Position numbers and translations under genes: made by a program. 44,155 nucleotides of DNA, taken from the NCBI GenBank assembly GCA_902764415.1, contig CACWVU010000022.1:1-44155 (forward strand), in the 5' to 3' direction. The notes under the pieces were generated by a model. That model did not search any database. It worked only from the letters and a program-made list of their open reading frames with translations, and had not been told where the DNA came from. This document shows positions 31,251-40,724 of this stretch, piece after piece (the first letter of the stretch is position 1; the number at the start of each line of letters is the position of its first letter). This DNA is from an uncultured bacterium (GTDB lineage Bacteria > Verrucomicrobiota > Kiritimatiellia > RFP12 > UBA1067).

Positions 31251-33931
31251 ACGAAGCTGCTGCCGCGGGCGCGAAGGAGCGCGACCCGCTTGCCGACGTC
31301 GAGCGCCAGGGGCCGATTTCGTGGGCGCTCCACTCGATACGCACCCGCTATTCGCTGGCGACGGCGGTTTTCCTGCTGCTGGCGCTGGCGATGTTCTACA
31401 TCGGCGGCAGGATCGTGCTCGTCCACCTCGTCCACGACGCCGAGCGCCAGGTGAAGGAGATCGGGGTCGACGTCTCGCGCCTCGCCTACCGGCGCGCGGA
31501 CGCGGTGCGCCAGGCCGCGGCGGATGCTTTCGCCGCAGCGGACGGCGGGCGGCTTGACCCGGCGAAGTGCGTGGAGACGGGCGGCTTCTCGCTGGCGGCA
31601 GAGTTCGCGGCCGACGGCAAGTTCGCCGGCGGTTCGCTTCGCGGGGCGGACGGGGCGGCGCGGCCGGTTTCGGCGGAGGAGCTTGCGCCGTACGCGGAGG
31701 CGCTTTCGCGCTGGATTAGCACCTCGACGTCGCCGGAGGCGCGAAAGGCCGCGACCGGCATAGTGCGCGTCGGCGGCGTCTCGCATTTCGTGGCCTTGGT
31801 CCCCGCCGGAGCCGGCGGTGCGCTGATGCTGGGGATGCCGTTCGACTCCGCCGCGTTCACGCTGCAGGTAAACGACTCGCTCTCGGGGCTCGAGGTGCGC
31901 GTCACCGACCGCAAGGCGGAGATCTCGGTGCGCGAGTTACCGGCCGAGAACGGGCGCGCGCCGCAGACCGACGGCTTTGGCATCGTGCCGATGTTTTCGT
32001 CGGCGCTCAATTTCTACTCCGGCGGGTTCTGGGATTTGAGGGCGAATCCGTTCGAGGCCGTCTTCACCCTGCGGGACATCGTCGGCAACGCGATCTCGAT
32101 GGTCACGGTGTCGCTTCCAAAGAGCTTCACGAGCGTCACCGAGACCGCGGTCGGGCGGCTTGCGTGCTTCATCGCCGTCGGCGGCATCCTCTTCGTGCTG
32201 CCGCTCTTCTGGTTCCAGAGCAGGGTGCTCCTCAACCCGCTCACCAAGATGACGAAGGAGGTGTCGGAGCTCGGCCGACGCAACTCTGACGTCGACTGTC
32301 CGCGGCTGGAATGGCGGGGGAAGGACGAGTTCGCGCTCCTTGCGGTGTCCGTCAACCGGATGCTCGAGACCATCTCGGCGCGAACGGTCTCCATCGCCCA
32401 GGCCGACGCCCGCCACCAGGCGCTCATCGCGTGCCTTCCGGACGCGCTCGCGATCTTCGACCCGGTGGGGAGGGTGGTGGCGATCACCAAGCAGCCGGAG
32501 GCGGCGGACCCGATTCCCGGCTTTACCCCGGGCGACGTGCCGGACGCCGCGGTGTTCGGGCAGGGGCCGGTGGACAGCTTCCTCAGGACGCTTGGCGAGA
32601 TCTTCCGCGGACGGAAGGTCGGCAAGATCAAGTTCGAGGCATCCGCGGCCGGCGGCGGTGTCCGCCACTTCGACCTCAGGGTGACGCGGATGGACGAGTA
32701 CTTCGCGCTCGCGGTGGTGCGTGACGTCACCGAGGAGGCGTCGGAGCACAGGTTGCGACTGGCGGCCGAGGCGCGCGCCCACGACTCGATGAAGCGCGAG
32801 TCGCTCACCCAGCTCGCCGCCGGCATCGCCCACGATATGAACAACGTCCTCTCCATCGTCCTCAACGCCGCGGAGTCCGACGGGGCGGACCCGTCCGGCG
32901 ACTCGTCGGAGACGCTCAAGACCATCCGAGAGGCGGTGCGCCGCGGCTCGGAGATGATGCGCGAGCTGAGGACCTTCGCGGGCGAGAGCCGCATCCATCT
33001 CGTGCGCGTCGACCCGAACCTGCTCTTCGAGGACGCGAAGCCGCTTGCCGAGCACACCGTCGGCGACAATGTGATCGTCACCTTCGATCCCGGCAGCGGC
33101 ATGCCAGACGTCGACGCCGACCCGGGGCAGTTCTGGAAGGTGTTCTTCAACATCATCAAGAACGCGGGCGAGGCGATCGGCGAGCGTCCGGGCACGATCA
33201 GGGTGTCGGTGAAGCCATTTGTGATGACCGAGGCGGTCGCCTCCGGCTTCATCTCCGCCGCGCCGCTCCAGCCCGGCGCCGGCGCCCTCTTCGAGATCCG
33301 CGACGACGGTCCCGGCATACCCGCATCGCTGCTGCCGCGGCTCTTCGACCCGTTTGTCTCGTCGAAGGCAATCGGCCGCGGCCTCGGGCTCGCTACGGCG
33401 CGCACTATCGTTGAGACCCACGGCGGCGGCATCGCCGTCGACAGCCAGCCCGACCGCGGCACCGTGTTCCGCATTTTCCTGCCGGAGTCTAGGCTGCCGA
33501 AGGAGCCGTCGGAGCGCGGCGGTCAGGGATCGGCCTCCGCGGCAGATGGCGCCGTGCGCCCCGCAGGCGAGGTGCTGGTCGTGGACGACGACCCCGGCAT
33601 CCGCAGGACCTCGGCGATCCTCCTCAAGGGGCTCGGACGTACGGCCCACGTCGCCAAGGACCACCACGAGGCGCTGGCCGTCGTCCGCCGCCATGCCGAG
33701 TCGCTCGGGGCGATCGTGCTCGATGCCGACCTCGGCGCCACCGACTCGGTGAGGCTGCTCGCGTCGTTGCGCATTTCGGCGCCGGGGGTGCCGGTGGTGG
33801 TGTCGAGCGGCAGCTCCGAGGACAGCATCCGCGAGCTCTTCCGCGCCGAGCCCTACGACCTGTTCCTCGCCAAGCCCTACACGCTCGCGGAGCTCAAGGG
33901 CGCGCTCGCCGCCGTGGAGGGGAAGGCTTGA
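31247..33931 (+). CDS. Hybrid sensor histidine kinase with receiver domain
   Basis: The 894-residue inner-membrane kinase has two transmembrane helices (~36-58 and ~303-322) enclosing a ~245-residue periplasmic sensor. Then follow a HAMP-like linker (~325-378), a PAS-like domain (~385-500), a HisKA domain with H529 in GIAHDMNN, and a HATPase domain (N box NIIKNAGEAI ~635; DDGPGIP; GRGLGLATA). The C-terminal receiver domain (~773-890) has the acidic VVDDDPG, the phospho-acceptor aspartate D826 (VLDADLG) and the lysine in LAKPYT. No separate response regulator is nearby; the receiver may pass phosphate to the DHp-only protein at 26587. The signal is unknown. It overlaps the small membrane gene (ATGA) and the next gene (TTGA). 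Confidence 0.9.
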   Translation: MNEAAAAGAKERDPLADVERQGPISWALHSIRTRYSLATAVFLLLALAMFYIGGRIVLVHLVHDAERQVKEIGVDVSRLAYRRADAVRQAAADAFAAADGGRLDPAKCVETGGFSLAAEFAADGKFAGGSLRGADGAARPVSAEELAPYAEALSRWISTSTSPEARKAATGIVRVGGVSHFVALVPAGAGGALMLGMPFDSAAFTLQVNDSLSGLEVRVTDRKAEISVRELPAENGRAPQTDGFGIVPMFSSALNFYSGGFWDLRANPFEAVFTLRDIVGNAISMVTVSLPKSFTSVTETAVGRLACFIAVGGILFVLPLFWFQSRVLLNPLTKMTKEVSELGRRNSDVDCPRLEWRGKDEFALLAVSVNRMLETISARTVSIAQADARHQALIACLPDALAIFDPVGRVVAITKQPEAADPIPGFTPGDVPDAAVFGQGPVDSFLRTLGEIFRGRKVGKIKFEASAAGGGVRHFDLRVTRMDEYFALAVVRDVTEEASEHRLRLAAEARAHDSMKRESLTQLAAGIAHDMNNVLSIVLNAAESDGADPSGDSSETLKTIREAVRRGSEMMRELRTFAGESRIHLVRVDPNLLFEDAKPLAEHTVGDNVIVTFDPGSGMPDVDADPGQFWKVFFNIIKNAGEAIGERPGTIRVSVKPFVMTEAVASGFISAAPLQPGAGALFEIRDDGPGIPASLLPRLFDPFVSSKAIGRGLGLATARTIVETHGGGIAVDSQPDRGTVFRIFLPESRLPKEPSERGGQGSASAADGAVRPAGEVLVVDDDPGIRRTSAILLKGLGRTAHVAKDHHEALAVVRRHAESLGAIVLDADLGATDSVRLLASLRISAPGVPVVVSSGSSEDSIRELFRAEPYDLFLAKPYTLAELKGALAAVEGKA

Positions 33932-34764
33932 GGCTTTCGGTTAGGCTTTGCCTTGCGGCGCTCGCAGTCTACTTCGCCGCCGCCGTGTTCGGCGAGGTGC
34001 AGTACCGTGTAGCCCAGATTCGCGACGTGACGCCGGAGTACAACCGCGTTGACACCGCCGCGCGCGACCTGCCGCCGTCGGCCGAGCACTGGCTCGGCAC
34101 CGACAACCTCGGCCGCTCGGTGGCGCTTCGGCTCGTCCAGGGGACGCGCATCGCCTTCTACGTGGGCGTGCTCACCTCGCTCATCGCGATTCCGCTCGGG
34201 GTGGTGCTGGGGCTGCTCGGCGGGTACTTCGGGGGGAAAACCGACTCCTTCGTCGTCTGGCTCTGCGCTACCGTCGCCTCGATGCCGGGGCTTCTCTTCA
34301 TCCTCGCGATTGCGCTGGTGGTCGGCAAGGGGCTTGCCGGGGTGATTGTCGGCATCGGCCTCACCACCTGGGTGGGAACGTGCCGCACGATCCGGGCCGA
34401 GACGATCAAGCACCGCGGCCGGGCGTACGTCCTCGCGGCGCGCACGCTCGGCTACTCGCACCTCAGGATCATGTTCCGCCACATCCTGCCCAACGTCGCC
34501 CACGTCGCGCTCATCCAGCTGTCGATCCGCTTCCCTTCGGCGGTGGCGACGGAGGTGTTCATCTCCTTTCTCGGCATCGGCGTCCAGGGCGAGCCTTCCT
34601 GGGGAGTGATGATCAACAACGCCCGCACCCGGCTCTGGCAGGGGGTGTGGTGGGAGATGGCGTTCACCACCCTGGCGATCTTCGTCCTGGTGCTCGCCTT
34701 CAACCACCTGGCGGACTACCTCCGCGACCGCTTCGACCCCGCCCTCCGCTCCGAGCGCGCCTGA
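33928..34764 (+). CDS. Oligopeptide/nickel-type ABC permease (OppC/DppC family)
   Basis: This 278-residue protein is the C-type permease of a peptide or nickel importer. It begins with TTG (33928) overlapping the kinase stop (TTGA). The N-terminal HWLGTDNLGRSV motif is the classic OppC/DppC signature, and the binding-protein-dependent transport motif is visible in EAxxxG-like form (RAYVLAARTLGYSHLRIM, ~170-187). Several membrane helices follow. Its usual partners (OppB, OppD, OppF and the binding protein) are not in the window. It may belong to the kinase operon or have been left behind by rearrangement. Confidence 0.85.
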   Translation: MRLSVRLCLAALAVYFAAAVFGEVQYRVAQIRDVTPEYNRVDTAARDLPPSAEHWLGTDNLGRSVALRLVQGTRIAFYVGVLTSLIAIPLGVVLGLLGGYFGGKTDSFVVWLCATVASMPGLLFILAIALVVGKGLAGVIVGIGLTTWVGTCRTIRAETIKHRGRAYVLAARTLGYSHLRIMFRHILPNVAHVALIQLSIRFPSAVATEVFISFLGIGVQGEPSWGVMINNARTRLWQGVWWEMAFTTLAIFVLVLAFNHLADYLRDRFDPALRSERA

Positions 34765-34810
34765 CCATTCGCGTTTTCGTGGCATGGAGATGGAATAATA
34801 CCGCGGCCGT

Positions 34811-34822
34811 TTTTGGTATAAT
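34811..34822 (+). promoter_or_regulatory. Promoter of the trx-argS-folE group
   Basis: TTTTGG followed by a perfect TATAAT (34817-34822). No convincing -35 is seen 17-18 bases upstream. The leader to the ATG (34848) is ~25 bases and contains AGGAAG. Confidence 0.75.
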
Positions 34823-34847
34823 ACGCAAAAAAGAAAGGCACAGGAAG

Positions 34848-35153
34848 ATGGCAATCGAGGTCAAGAACAAGGCGGAGCTGGACGCGGCGATCGCGTCCGG
34901 CCTGGTGCTGGTCGATTTCTGGGCGACATGGTGCGCGCCCTGTCGGATGATGGGCGCGCGGATCGAAAGCGAGCTCGAGCCGGCGCATCCGGAGATAAAG
35001 GTGGTGAAGGTCAACGTCGACGAGGCGCCGGAGCTCGCGGCGGGGTTCGGCGTCATGTCCATCCCCGCGCTCTTCTGCTTCAAGGACGGCGCGAAGGCCG
35101 CCGAGTTCGTGGGTGTGACCGACGTCGCGGAGATCGCGGCGGCGCTGGCGTGA
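34848..35153 (+). CDS. trxA: Thioredoxin
   Basis: This 101-residue cytoplasmic redox protein is a single thioredoxin domain. The active site is WCAPC rather than the commoner WCGPC. The cis-proline is seen in SIPALFCF. Thioredoxin reduces disulfides in cytoplasmic enzymes using thioredoxin reductase, which is not in the window. It has an AGGAAG ribosome binding site, and a -10 box with TTTTGG lies ~25 bases upstream. Eighteen bases later argS begins. Confidence 0.9.
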   Translation: MAIEVKNKAELDAAIASGLVLVDFWATWCAPCRMMGARIESELEPAHPEIKVVKVNVDEAPELAAGFGVMSIPALFCFKDGAKAAEFVGVTDVAEIAAALA

Positions 35154-35171
35154 ATTGGAGGATCTGGGAAG

Positions 35172-36842
35172 ATGGATCTGACTGAAATCGTGCGTGGTGC
35201 GTTTGCCGGGGCGTTCCCGGGCGAGGACCACTCCGTGGTCAGGGTGGTGCCGGCGACGGACCCCAAGTTCGGCGACTACCAGTGCAACGACGCGCTGAAG
35301 CTCGCCAAGCGGCTGCGGCGCAATCCGCGCGAGGCGGCGCAGGCCGTGGCCGCGGCGCTCGCCGGCGAGGGCGTGTTCGACAAGGTCGAGGTGGCGGGGC
35401 CGGGGTTCCTCAACCTCACCGTCTCCGCCAAGTGGCTCAACGAGCGCCTCGCCGCGCTCGCCGCCGCCCCGAAGTTCGGCATTCCCCAGACCGGCGCGGG
35501 CAAGCGCGTCGTGATCGACTACTCCTCGCCCAACGCGGCGAAGCAGATGCACATCGGCCACATCCGCTCGACCGTCATCGGCGGCGCCATCGACCGCATC
35601 TTCCGCGCGCTCGGCTACGACGTCGTCGCCGACAACCACCTCGGCGACTGGGGCACCCAGTTCGGCATCCTCATCAAGGGCTACCGCGAGCTGCTGACCG
35701 ACGACGAGCGCGCCAACCTCACCGTCGCGACGCTCGAGAAGTGCTACGTCCTCTCCGCCGCGAAGGCGAAGGAGGAGGACGGCCTCTGGCGCGAGGAGTG
35801 CAAGCGCGAGCTCGTGAAGCTCCAGCAGGGCGACGCCGACAACCTCGCGCTCTGGAAGAGGTTCATCGACATCTCCATCGGCGAGTTCGAGCGCATGTAC
35901 GCGAAGCTCGGGGTCAAGTTCGACACCTACCGCGGCGAATCGTACTACAACGATATGATGCCCGGCGTGGTGGAGGAGCTGGTCAAGGCCGGCCTCGCCG
36001 TCGAGAGCGAGGGCGCGCTCGTCGTCAACCTCGAATCCGAGAAGCTCGGCGTCGCGATCGTCCGCAAGTCCGACGGCGGCTACAACTACACCACGAGCGA
36101 CCTCGCCTGCGTGAAGTCGCGGGTGGCCGAGTACGCGCCGGAGCGGATCATCTACGTCACCGACGCGCGCCAGCAGCTCCACTTCCGCCAGTGGTTCTCG
36201 ATCGCGGCGAAGATGGGCTGCACCACGACGCTCGTGCACGTGCCGTTCGGGCTCATGAGCTTCCAGGGCAAGGCGATCTCGACCCGCGAAGGCAACCTGA
36301 TCCGGCTCGACGAGCTGCTGGAGGAGGCGAAGCGCCGCGCGCTCGAGATCGTGAAGGAGCGCGGCGGCGACGAGCGCCTCGCGGAGCAGATCGGCTACGG
36401 CGCGGTGAAATACTCCGACCTCTCCCACGACCCTATCACCGACATCGACTTCAGCTGGGACAAGGCGCTGGCGCTGGAGGGCAACTCCGGTCCCTACCTG
36501 CAGTACGCGCACGCGCGCGTCCGCTCGCTGCTGGCGAAGGCCGGCGGCGCGCCGGCGGAACGCGCGTTCGCGGTCGCGGAGCCGTCCGAGCGGCGGCTCG
36601 CGCTGCAGCTCGTTGAGTTCCCGGGCGCGGTGGTGCGCGCGGCCGAGGCGTACAAGCCCTCGGTGCTCGCCGACTACCTCTTCCAGACCGCGCAGCTCTA
36701 CTCCAGCTTCTACCAGTCGACGCCGGTCTTGAAGAGCGAGGAGCCGACGCGCTCGTCGCGCCTCGCGCTCTGCGCGCTCTTCGGCGACATACTCCGTCTT
36801 GGCCTTTCGCTGCTCGGCATCGAGACGCCGGACCATATCTAA
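35172..36842 (+). CDS. argS: Arginyl-tRNA synthetase
   Basis: ArgRS charges tRNA-Arg. The 556-residue class I enzyme shows the N-terminal domain (~1-90), the HIGH motif at residues 127-130 (MHIGHIRST), the KMSKS-equivalent in KAISTREGN (~366-374), and the anticodon-binding C-terminal domain. Length is normal. It follows trx closely and precedes folE by 14 bases, so one transcript is likely. Confidence 0.95.
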   Translation: MDLTEIVRGAFAGAFPGEDHSVVRVVPATDPKFGDYQCNDALKLAKRLRRNPREAAQAVAAALAGEGVFDKVEVAGPGFLNLTVSAKWLNERLAALAAAPKFGIPQTGAGKRVVIDYSSPNAAKQMHIGHIRSTVIGGAIDRIFRALGYDVVADNHLGDWGTQFGILIKGYRELLTDDERANLTVATLEKCYVLSAAKAKEEDGLWREECKRELVKLQQGDADNLALWKRFIDISIGEFERMYAKLGVKFDTYRGESYYNDMMPGVVEELVKAGLAVESEGALVVNLESEKLGVAIVRKSDGGYNYTTSDLACVKSRVAEYAPERIIYVTDARQQLHFRQWFSIAAKMGCTTTLVHVPFGLMSFQGKAISTREGNLIRLDELLEEAKRRALEIVKERGGDERLAEQIGYGAVKYSDLSHDPITDIDFSWDKALALEGNSGPYLQYAHARVRSLLAKAGGAPAERAFAVAEPSERRLALQLVEFPGAVVRAAEAYKPSVLADYLFQTAQLYSSFYQSTPVLKSEEPTRSSRLALCALFGDILRLGLSLLGIETPDHI

Positions 36843-36856
36843 GAAGGGGGGCAGGC

Positions 36857-37426
36857 ATGAAGCGCAAGGAGCCCAACGAGAAGAGAATCGCCGCGCTGGT
36901 GAAGGAGCTGATCGCCGAGCTGGGCGAGGATCCTGCGCGCGACGGCCTCGTGAAGACGCCGGAGCGGGTGGCGAAGTCGCTCACGTTCCTCACCCGCGGC
37001 TACCGCCAGAACCTGCGCGCGGTCGTGAACGGCGCGAAGTTCGCCAGCGGCACCAACCACATGGTGATCCTGAAGGACATCGAGCTCTACTCGCTCTGCG
37101 AGCACCACATGCTGCCGTTCTTCGGCAAGTGCGCGATCGGCTACATCTCGCAGGGGAAGGTGCTCGGCGTCTCCAAGCTCGCGCGGATCGTCGACATGTA
37201 CGCGCGGCGGCTGCAGATCCAGGAGCGGATGACTGAGGAGATTGCCCGCGCGGTGATGGAGGAGTCCGGCGCCGAGGGCGTGGGGGTCGTGGTCAGGGCG
37301 AAGCACCTGTGCATGATGATGCGCGGGGTGGAGAAGCAGAACAGCGAGATGACGACGAGCGCCGTCCTGGGCACGTTCCGTTCCGACGAAAAGGTGCGCC
37401 AGGAGTTCCTCTCGCTCATCCGGTAG
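36857..37426 (+). CDS. folE: GTP cyclohydrolase I
   Basis: FolE makes dihydroneopterin triphosphate from GTP, the first step of tetrahydrofolate synthesis. The 189-residue protein has the type IA signature: the zinc-binding CEHH (~79-82), LGVSKLARI and the second zinc cysteine in [13 protein letters not shown] (~153-165). GGGGGGCAGGC-type purines precede the ATG. The TAG stop lies in the first unit of an 11-bp direct repeat. A hairpin terminator lies 36 bases further on. Confidence 0.95.
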   Translation: MKRKEPNEKRIAALVKELIAELGEDPARDGLVKTPERVAKSLTFLTRGYRQNLRAVVNGAKFASGTNHMVILKDIELYSLCEHHMLPFFGKCAIGYISQGKVLGVSKLARIVDMYARRLQIQERMTEEIARAVMEESGAEGVGVVVRAKHLCMMMRGVEKQNSEMTTSAVLGTFRSDEKVRQEFLSLIR

Positions 37427-37441
37427 ACAACCGGTAGACAA
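37420..37441 (+). repeat. Two tandem 11-bp units at the folE stop codon
   Basis: CCGGTAGACAA is repeated exactly twice (37420-37430 and 37431-37441), and a partial third (CTGTAGACAT) is at 37453-37462. The first unit contains the folE stop codon. It may be a regulatory site or simple slippage. Confidence 0.65.
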
Positions 37442-37462
37442 CTGTTTGGCATCTGTAGACAT

Positions 37463-37490
37463 CGGACCCGCCACACGGCGGGCCCGATTT
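37463..37490 (+). terminator. Hairpin terminator after folE
   Basis: A ten-base stem with one A-C mismatch (CGGACCCGCC / GGCGGGCCCG), loop ACAC, then ATTT. The T tract is short. The stem ends just before the -10 box of dnaB, so terminator and promoter abut. Confidence 0.6.
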
Positions 37491-37492
37491 GC

Positions 37493-37498
37493 TATAAT
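37493..37498 (+). promoter_or_regulatory. -10 box of dnaB (leaderless type)
   Basis: TATAAT at 37493-37498 follows GATTTGC. Eight bases separate it from the dnaB ATG, so transcription probably starts at or next to the start codon. The region where a -35 should be lies in the terminator stem. Confidence 0.7.
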
Positions 37499-37506
37499 CC
37501 GCTTCC

Positions 37507-38994
37507 ATGAACGACGTAAAGACCCCACCCAGCAGCATCGAGGCCGAGCGAGCGGTGCTCGGCTCCATTCTCCTCGACACCACCAGCCGCAACGGCGACC
37601 GGGTGATGGACCTGTGCCTCACCTCGCGCCTCGTGCCCGAGAGCTTCTTCGACCCCCGCAACCGCGCGATCTACTCGACCATGGTCGACATGAACCGCAA
37701 GTCGCGCCCGCTCGACCCGCTGACGCTGGTCGAGGAGCTGTCGACCGCCGGCAAGCTCGAGGCGGTTGGCGGCGAGGCGTACGTGACCGGGCTCATCGAC
37801 CGGGTGCCGACCGCCGCGCACGCCGAGCACTACATCGGCATCGTCAACTCCAAGGCGCTCCGCCGCACGCTCATCGAGCGCGCCGGCGAGGTGATCCGCA
37901 AGGGCTACGACGAGGCCGAGTACCCTGACCCGAAGGCGCTGCTCGGCGAGGCGGAGAAGTCCTTTCTCGAGATCGGCGGCGGCGGCGCGTCGACGATGCC
38001 GTGGGAGGACGCGGTGAACCTGAGCTTCCGCAGCATCGACCGCCTCTTCGAGAGCGGCGGCAAGTACATGGAGGGGCTCTCGACCGGCCTCACCTACGTC
38101 GACGAGAAGCTCCAGGGGCTCAAGGACTCGGAGATGATCGTCATCGCCGCGCGCCCGTCGGTGGGCAAGACCTCGCTCGCCATGAACATCGCCGAGAGCT
38201 GCGCGCTCGGGCGGGACATGAACAACGTGCCGGTCAAGTACGACGGCGGCAAGCAGCACCCGGTGGCGATCTTCTCGCTCGAGATGCCGGTCGAGGCGCT
38301 CACCAAGCGCATGGTCGCGGGCCGCGCGAGCATCGACATGTGGCGGCTCAACCGCAGCCTGGTGCCCAGGCACGAGCGCGAAGAGATGACCGACCGGCTC
38401 TGCCGCGCCGCCGACGAGCTCAAGCGCGCGCCGATCTACGTGGACGACACCGCGGCGCTTGACATCATGGACCTCCGCGCGCGGGCGCGGCGGATGAAGA
38501 AGCGCTTCAACATCGAGCTCATCGTGATCGACTACCTGCAGCTCTGCTGCTGCCGCGAGGCCGCCCGCCAGAGCCGCCAGATCGAGGTGTCGATGATCTC
38601 CCAGCAGATCAAGGCGATGGCCAAGGAGCTGAAGGTGCCGGTCGTGGTGCTCTCGCAGCTCTCGCGCGACAACGAGAAGCGCGACGCGAAGTTCGAGAAG
38701 CCGAAGCTCTCCGACCTGCGCGACTCCGGCGCGATCGAGCAGGACGCCGACGTCGTCTTCCTCCTGCGGCGGCCGTCGAAGAACTCGAACGACCCGCAGT
38801 CGACCGACGAGAACCTCGCGATCATCGACATCGCCAAGAACCGCAACGGCGAGACGGGCGAGGTGGAGGTGAACTTCCTGCGCAAGTTCACCCGGTTCGT
38901 CGACCGTCCGCCGAAGTCCTCCAGCGAGAACGCCACCACCTCCGAGCCGCCGCCGGAGCCGGGAGACGAGTACACCGCCGACCCGCTGCTGTGA
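37507..38994 (+). CDS. dnaB: Replicative DNA helicase
   Basis: DnaB is the hexameric replicative helicase. The 495-residue protein has the N-terminal primase-binding domain (~10-110) and the RecA-type helicase domain: Walker A ARPSVGKTS (~214-222), H-loop/Walker B (IVIDYLQL, ~339-346), and SQLSRDNEKR with the arginine finger region. The variable C-terminus (~465-495) is Ser/Pro/Glu rich. It has no ribosome binding site and its ATG is eight bases after a -10 box. priA, which loads DnaB at stalled forks, lies ~20 kb upstream. Confidence 0.95.
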   Translation: MNDVKTPPSSIEAERAVLGSILLDTTSRNGDRVMDLCLTSRLVPESFFDPRNRAIYSTMVDMNRKSRPLDPLTLVEELSTAGKLEAVGGEAYVTGLIDRVPTAAHAEHYIGIVNSKALRRTLIERAGEVIRKGYDEAEYPDPKALLGEAEKSFLEIGGGGASTMPWEDAVNLSFRSIDRLFESGGKYMEGLSTGLTYVDEKLQGLKDSEMIVIAARPSVGKTSLAMNIAESCALGRDMNNVPVKYDGGKQHPVAIFSLEMPVEALTKRMVAGRASIDMWRLNRSLVPRHEREEMTDRLCRAADELKRAPIYVDDTAALDIMDLRARARRMKKRFNIELIVIDYLQLCCCREAARQSRQIEVSMISQQIKAMAKELKVPVVVLSQLSRDNEKRDAKFEKPKLSDLRDSGAIEQDADVVFLLRRPSKNSNDPQSTDENLAIIDIAKNRNGETGEVEVNFLRKFTRFVDRPPKSSSENATTSEPPPEPGDEYTADPLL

Positions 38995-38999
38995 CTCGC

Positions 39000-39038
39000 C
39001 CCGAACCACGAGCCCCGAACCACGAACCACGAACCACG
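39000..39038 (+). repeat. Tandem CCACGAA-type heptamers upstream of pgi
   Basis: The segment is built from about four or five copies of (CC)CCGAACCACGA(A), the later ones in exact 7-bp phase (ACCACGA). It fills the space where the pgi -35 should be. The same motif recurs before hisB (41924-41944) and, degenerate, at 13547-13562. Confidence 0.7.
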
Positions 39039-39040
39039 TA

Positions 39041-39053
39041 TTTTTGGTATAAT
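39041..39053 (+). promoter_or_regulatory. Promoter of the pgi-pfk pair
   Basis: TTTTTGG followed by a perfect TATAAT (39048-39053). The ~32-base leader contains GAAAGGTG before the ATG of pgi. The tandem heptamers lie directly upstream. Confidence 0.75.
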
Positions 39054-39085
39054 TACCCACAAACATCAACCCTGAAAGGTGAATA

Positions 39086-40699
39086 ATGAACGCTGAAGCA
39101 TGGAAGAAGGTCGAGGAGGCTGTCGCCGCCTCGAGGAACACGACGATCAAGCAGCTCTTCGAGCACGACCCGGACCGCGCGCGCAAGTACACCATTTCCG
39201 CGGCAGGCTGGACGCTCGACTACTCCAAGAACCGCGTCGACGCCGCGGTGATGAAGGCGCTGCGCGGCCTCGCCGAGGCGTCCGGCCTCAAGGACGAGAT
39301 CGAGCGGATGTTCACCGGCGAGAAGATCAACCGCACCGAGAACCGCGCCGTCCTCCACACCGCGCTCCGCAACGTCGACCCGTCGGCGAAGGTGTTCGTC
39401 GACGGCAAGGACGTGATGCCGGACGTCAGGGCGACGCTCGCGAAGATGGGCGATTTCGCCGACGCCGTCCGCAATGGCGTCCACCGCGGCTTCACCGGCA
39501 AGCGCATCAAGTACGTCGTCAACATCGGCATCGGCGGCAGCGACCTTGGCCCCGTGATGGCGAACATCGCCCTGACGCCGTTCGGCAAGCGCTCGATCAA
39601 GTGCTTCTTCGTCTCCAACGTCGACTCCACCCACCTCGCCGAGACGCTGCGCGAGGTCAAGGCCGAACAGACGCTATTCATCGTCGCCTCCAAGACCTTC
39701 ACCACCCAGGAGACGATGACCAACGCGCTCTCGGCGCGCGAGTGGCTGGTCGGCAGGCTCGGCAGCGAGGCGGCGGTGGCTAAGCACTTCGTGGCGCTCT
39801 CCACCAACGCCGCGGAGGTCGCGAAGTTCGGCATCGACGTCGAGAACATGTTCGGGTTCTGGGACTGGGTCGGCGGCCGCTACTCGCTGCCGTCCGCGAT
39901 CGGGCTCTCGCTGATGATCTTCGTCGGTCCGCGCAACTTCGCCCGCCTGCTCAAGGGCTACTGGAAGATGGACCGCCACTTCCGCACCGCCCCGTTCGAG
40001 CGCAATCTGCCGGTCACGCTCGCGCTCCTCGGCATCCTCTACTCGAACGGCTACGGCGCGGAGTCCTACGCGGTGCTGCCCTACGATCAGTACCTGAGCC
40101 GTTTCCCCGCGTACCTGCAGCAGATGGACATGGAGTCCAACGGCAAGTGCGTTGACCGCGACGGCCGCCGCGTCGACTACTCGACCGGTCCGGTGGAATG
40201 GGGAGAGCCGGGCACCAACGGCCAGCACTCGTTCTATCAGCTCATCCACCAGGGCACCCACCTCATCCCCTGCGACTTCATCGGCTTCTGCAAGACGCAC
40301 AACCCGATCGGCGACCACCACGACAAGCTGATGGCGAACTTCTTCGCCCAGACCGAGGCGCTCGCCTTCGGCAAGACCGCCGACGAGTGCCGCGCCGAGG
40401 GCGACCCGGAGGAGCTGGTGCCGTTCAAGACCTTCGAGGGCAACAAGCCCACCAACACGCTCCTCGCCGACGAGCTCACCCCCGAGACGCTCGGCGCGCT
40501 CGTCGCGCTCTACGAGCACAAGGTGTTCGTGCAGGGCGTGATCTGGAACATCTACAGCTTCGACCAGTGGGGCGTCCAGCTCGGCAAGGTGCTGGCGAAG
40601 AACGTGCTCAAGGACCTCACGGCCGAGAGGCCGGAGCTCAGGCACGACTCCTCGACCAACGCGCTGATCGAGCGCTACCGCAAGGTGCTCGGGCGCTGA
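39086..40699 (+). CDS. pgi: Glucose-6-phosphate isomerase
   Basis: Pgi interconverts glucose 6-phosphate and fructose 6-phosphate. The 537-residue protein has the family signatures [11 protein letters not shown] (~147-157) and [16 protein letters not shown] (~372-387), and QLGKVLAKN near the C-terminus. Length is normal. The downstream gene, 25 bases later, is a phosphofructokinase, the next glycolytic step. One promoter of the TTTTTGG-TATAAT type precedes it, with an AAAGGTG ribosome binding site. Confidence 0.95.
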   Translation: MNAEAWKKVEEAVAASRNTTIKQLFEHDPDRARKYTISAAGWTLDYSKNRVDAAVMKALRGLAEASGLKDEIERMFTGEKINRTENRAVLHTALRNVDPSAKVFVDGKDVMPDVRATLAKMGDFADAVRNGVHRGFTGKRIKYVVNIGIGGSDLGPVMANIALTPFGKRSIKCFFVSNVDSTHLAETLREVKAEQTLFIVASKTFTTQETMTNALSAREWLVGRLGSEAAVAKHFVALSTNAAEVAKFGIDVENMFGFWDWVGGRYSLPSAIGLSLMIFVGPRNFARLLKGYWKMDRHFRTAPFERNLPVTLALLGILYSNGYGAESYAVLPYDQYLSRFPAYLQQMDMESNGKCVDRDGRRVDYSTGPVEWGEPGTNGQHSFYQLIHQGTHLIPCDFIGFCKTHNPIGDHHDKLMANFFAQTEALAFGKTADECRAEGDPEELVPFKTFEGNKPTNTLLADELTPETLGALVALYEHKVFVQGVIWNIYSFDQWGVQLGKVLAKNVLKDLTAERPELRHDSSTNALIERYRKVLGR

Positions 40700-40724
40700 G
40701 CGCGCGGCAGAAAGGAACCAGGCG

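Noticed and set aside
39000..39038. CRISPR array
   Set aside because: The units are 7 bp in direct tandem with no unique spacers; no cas genes are present.
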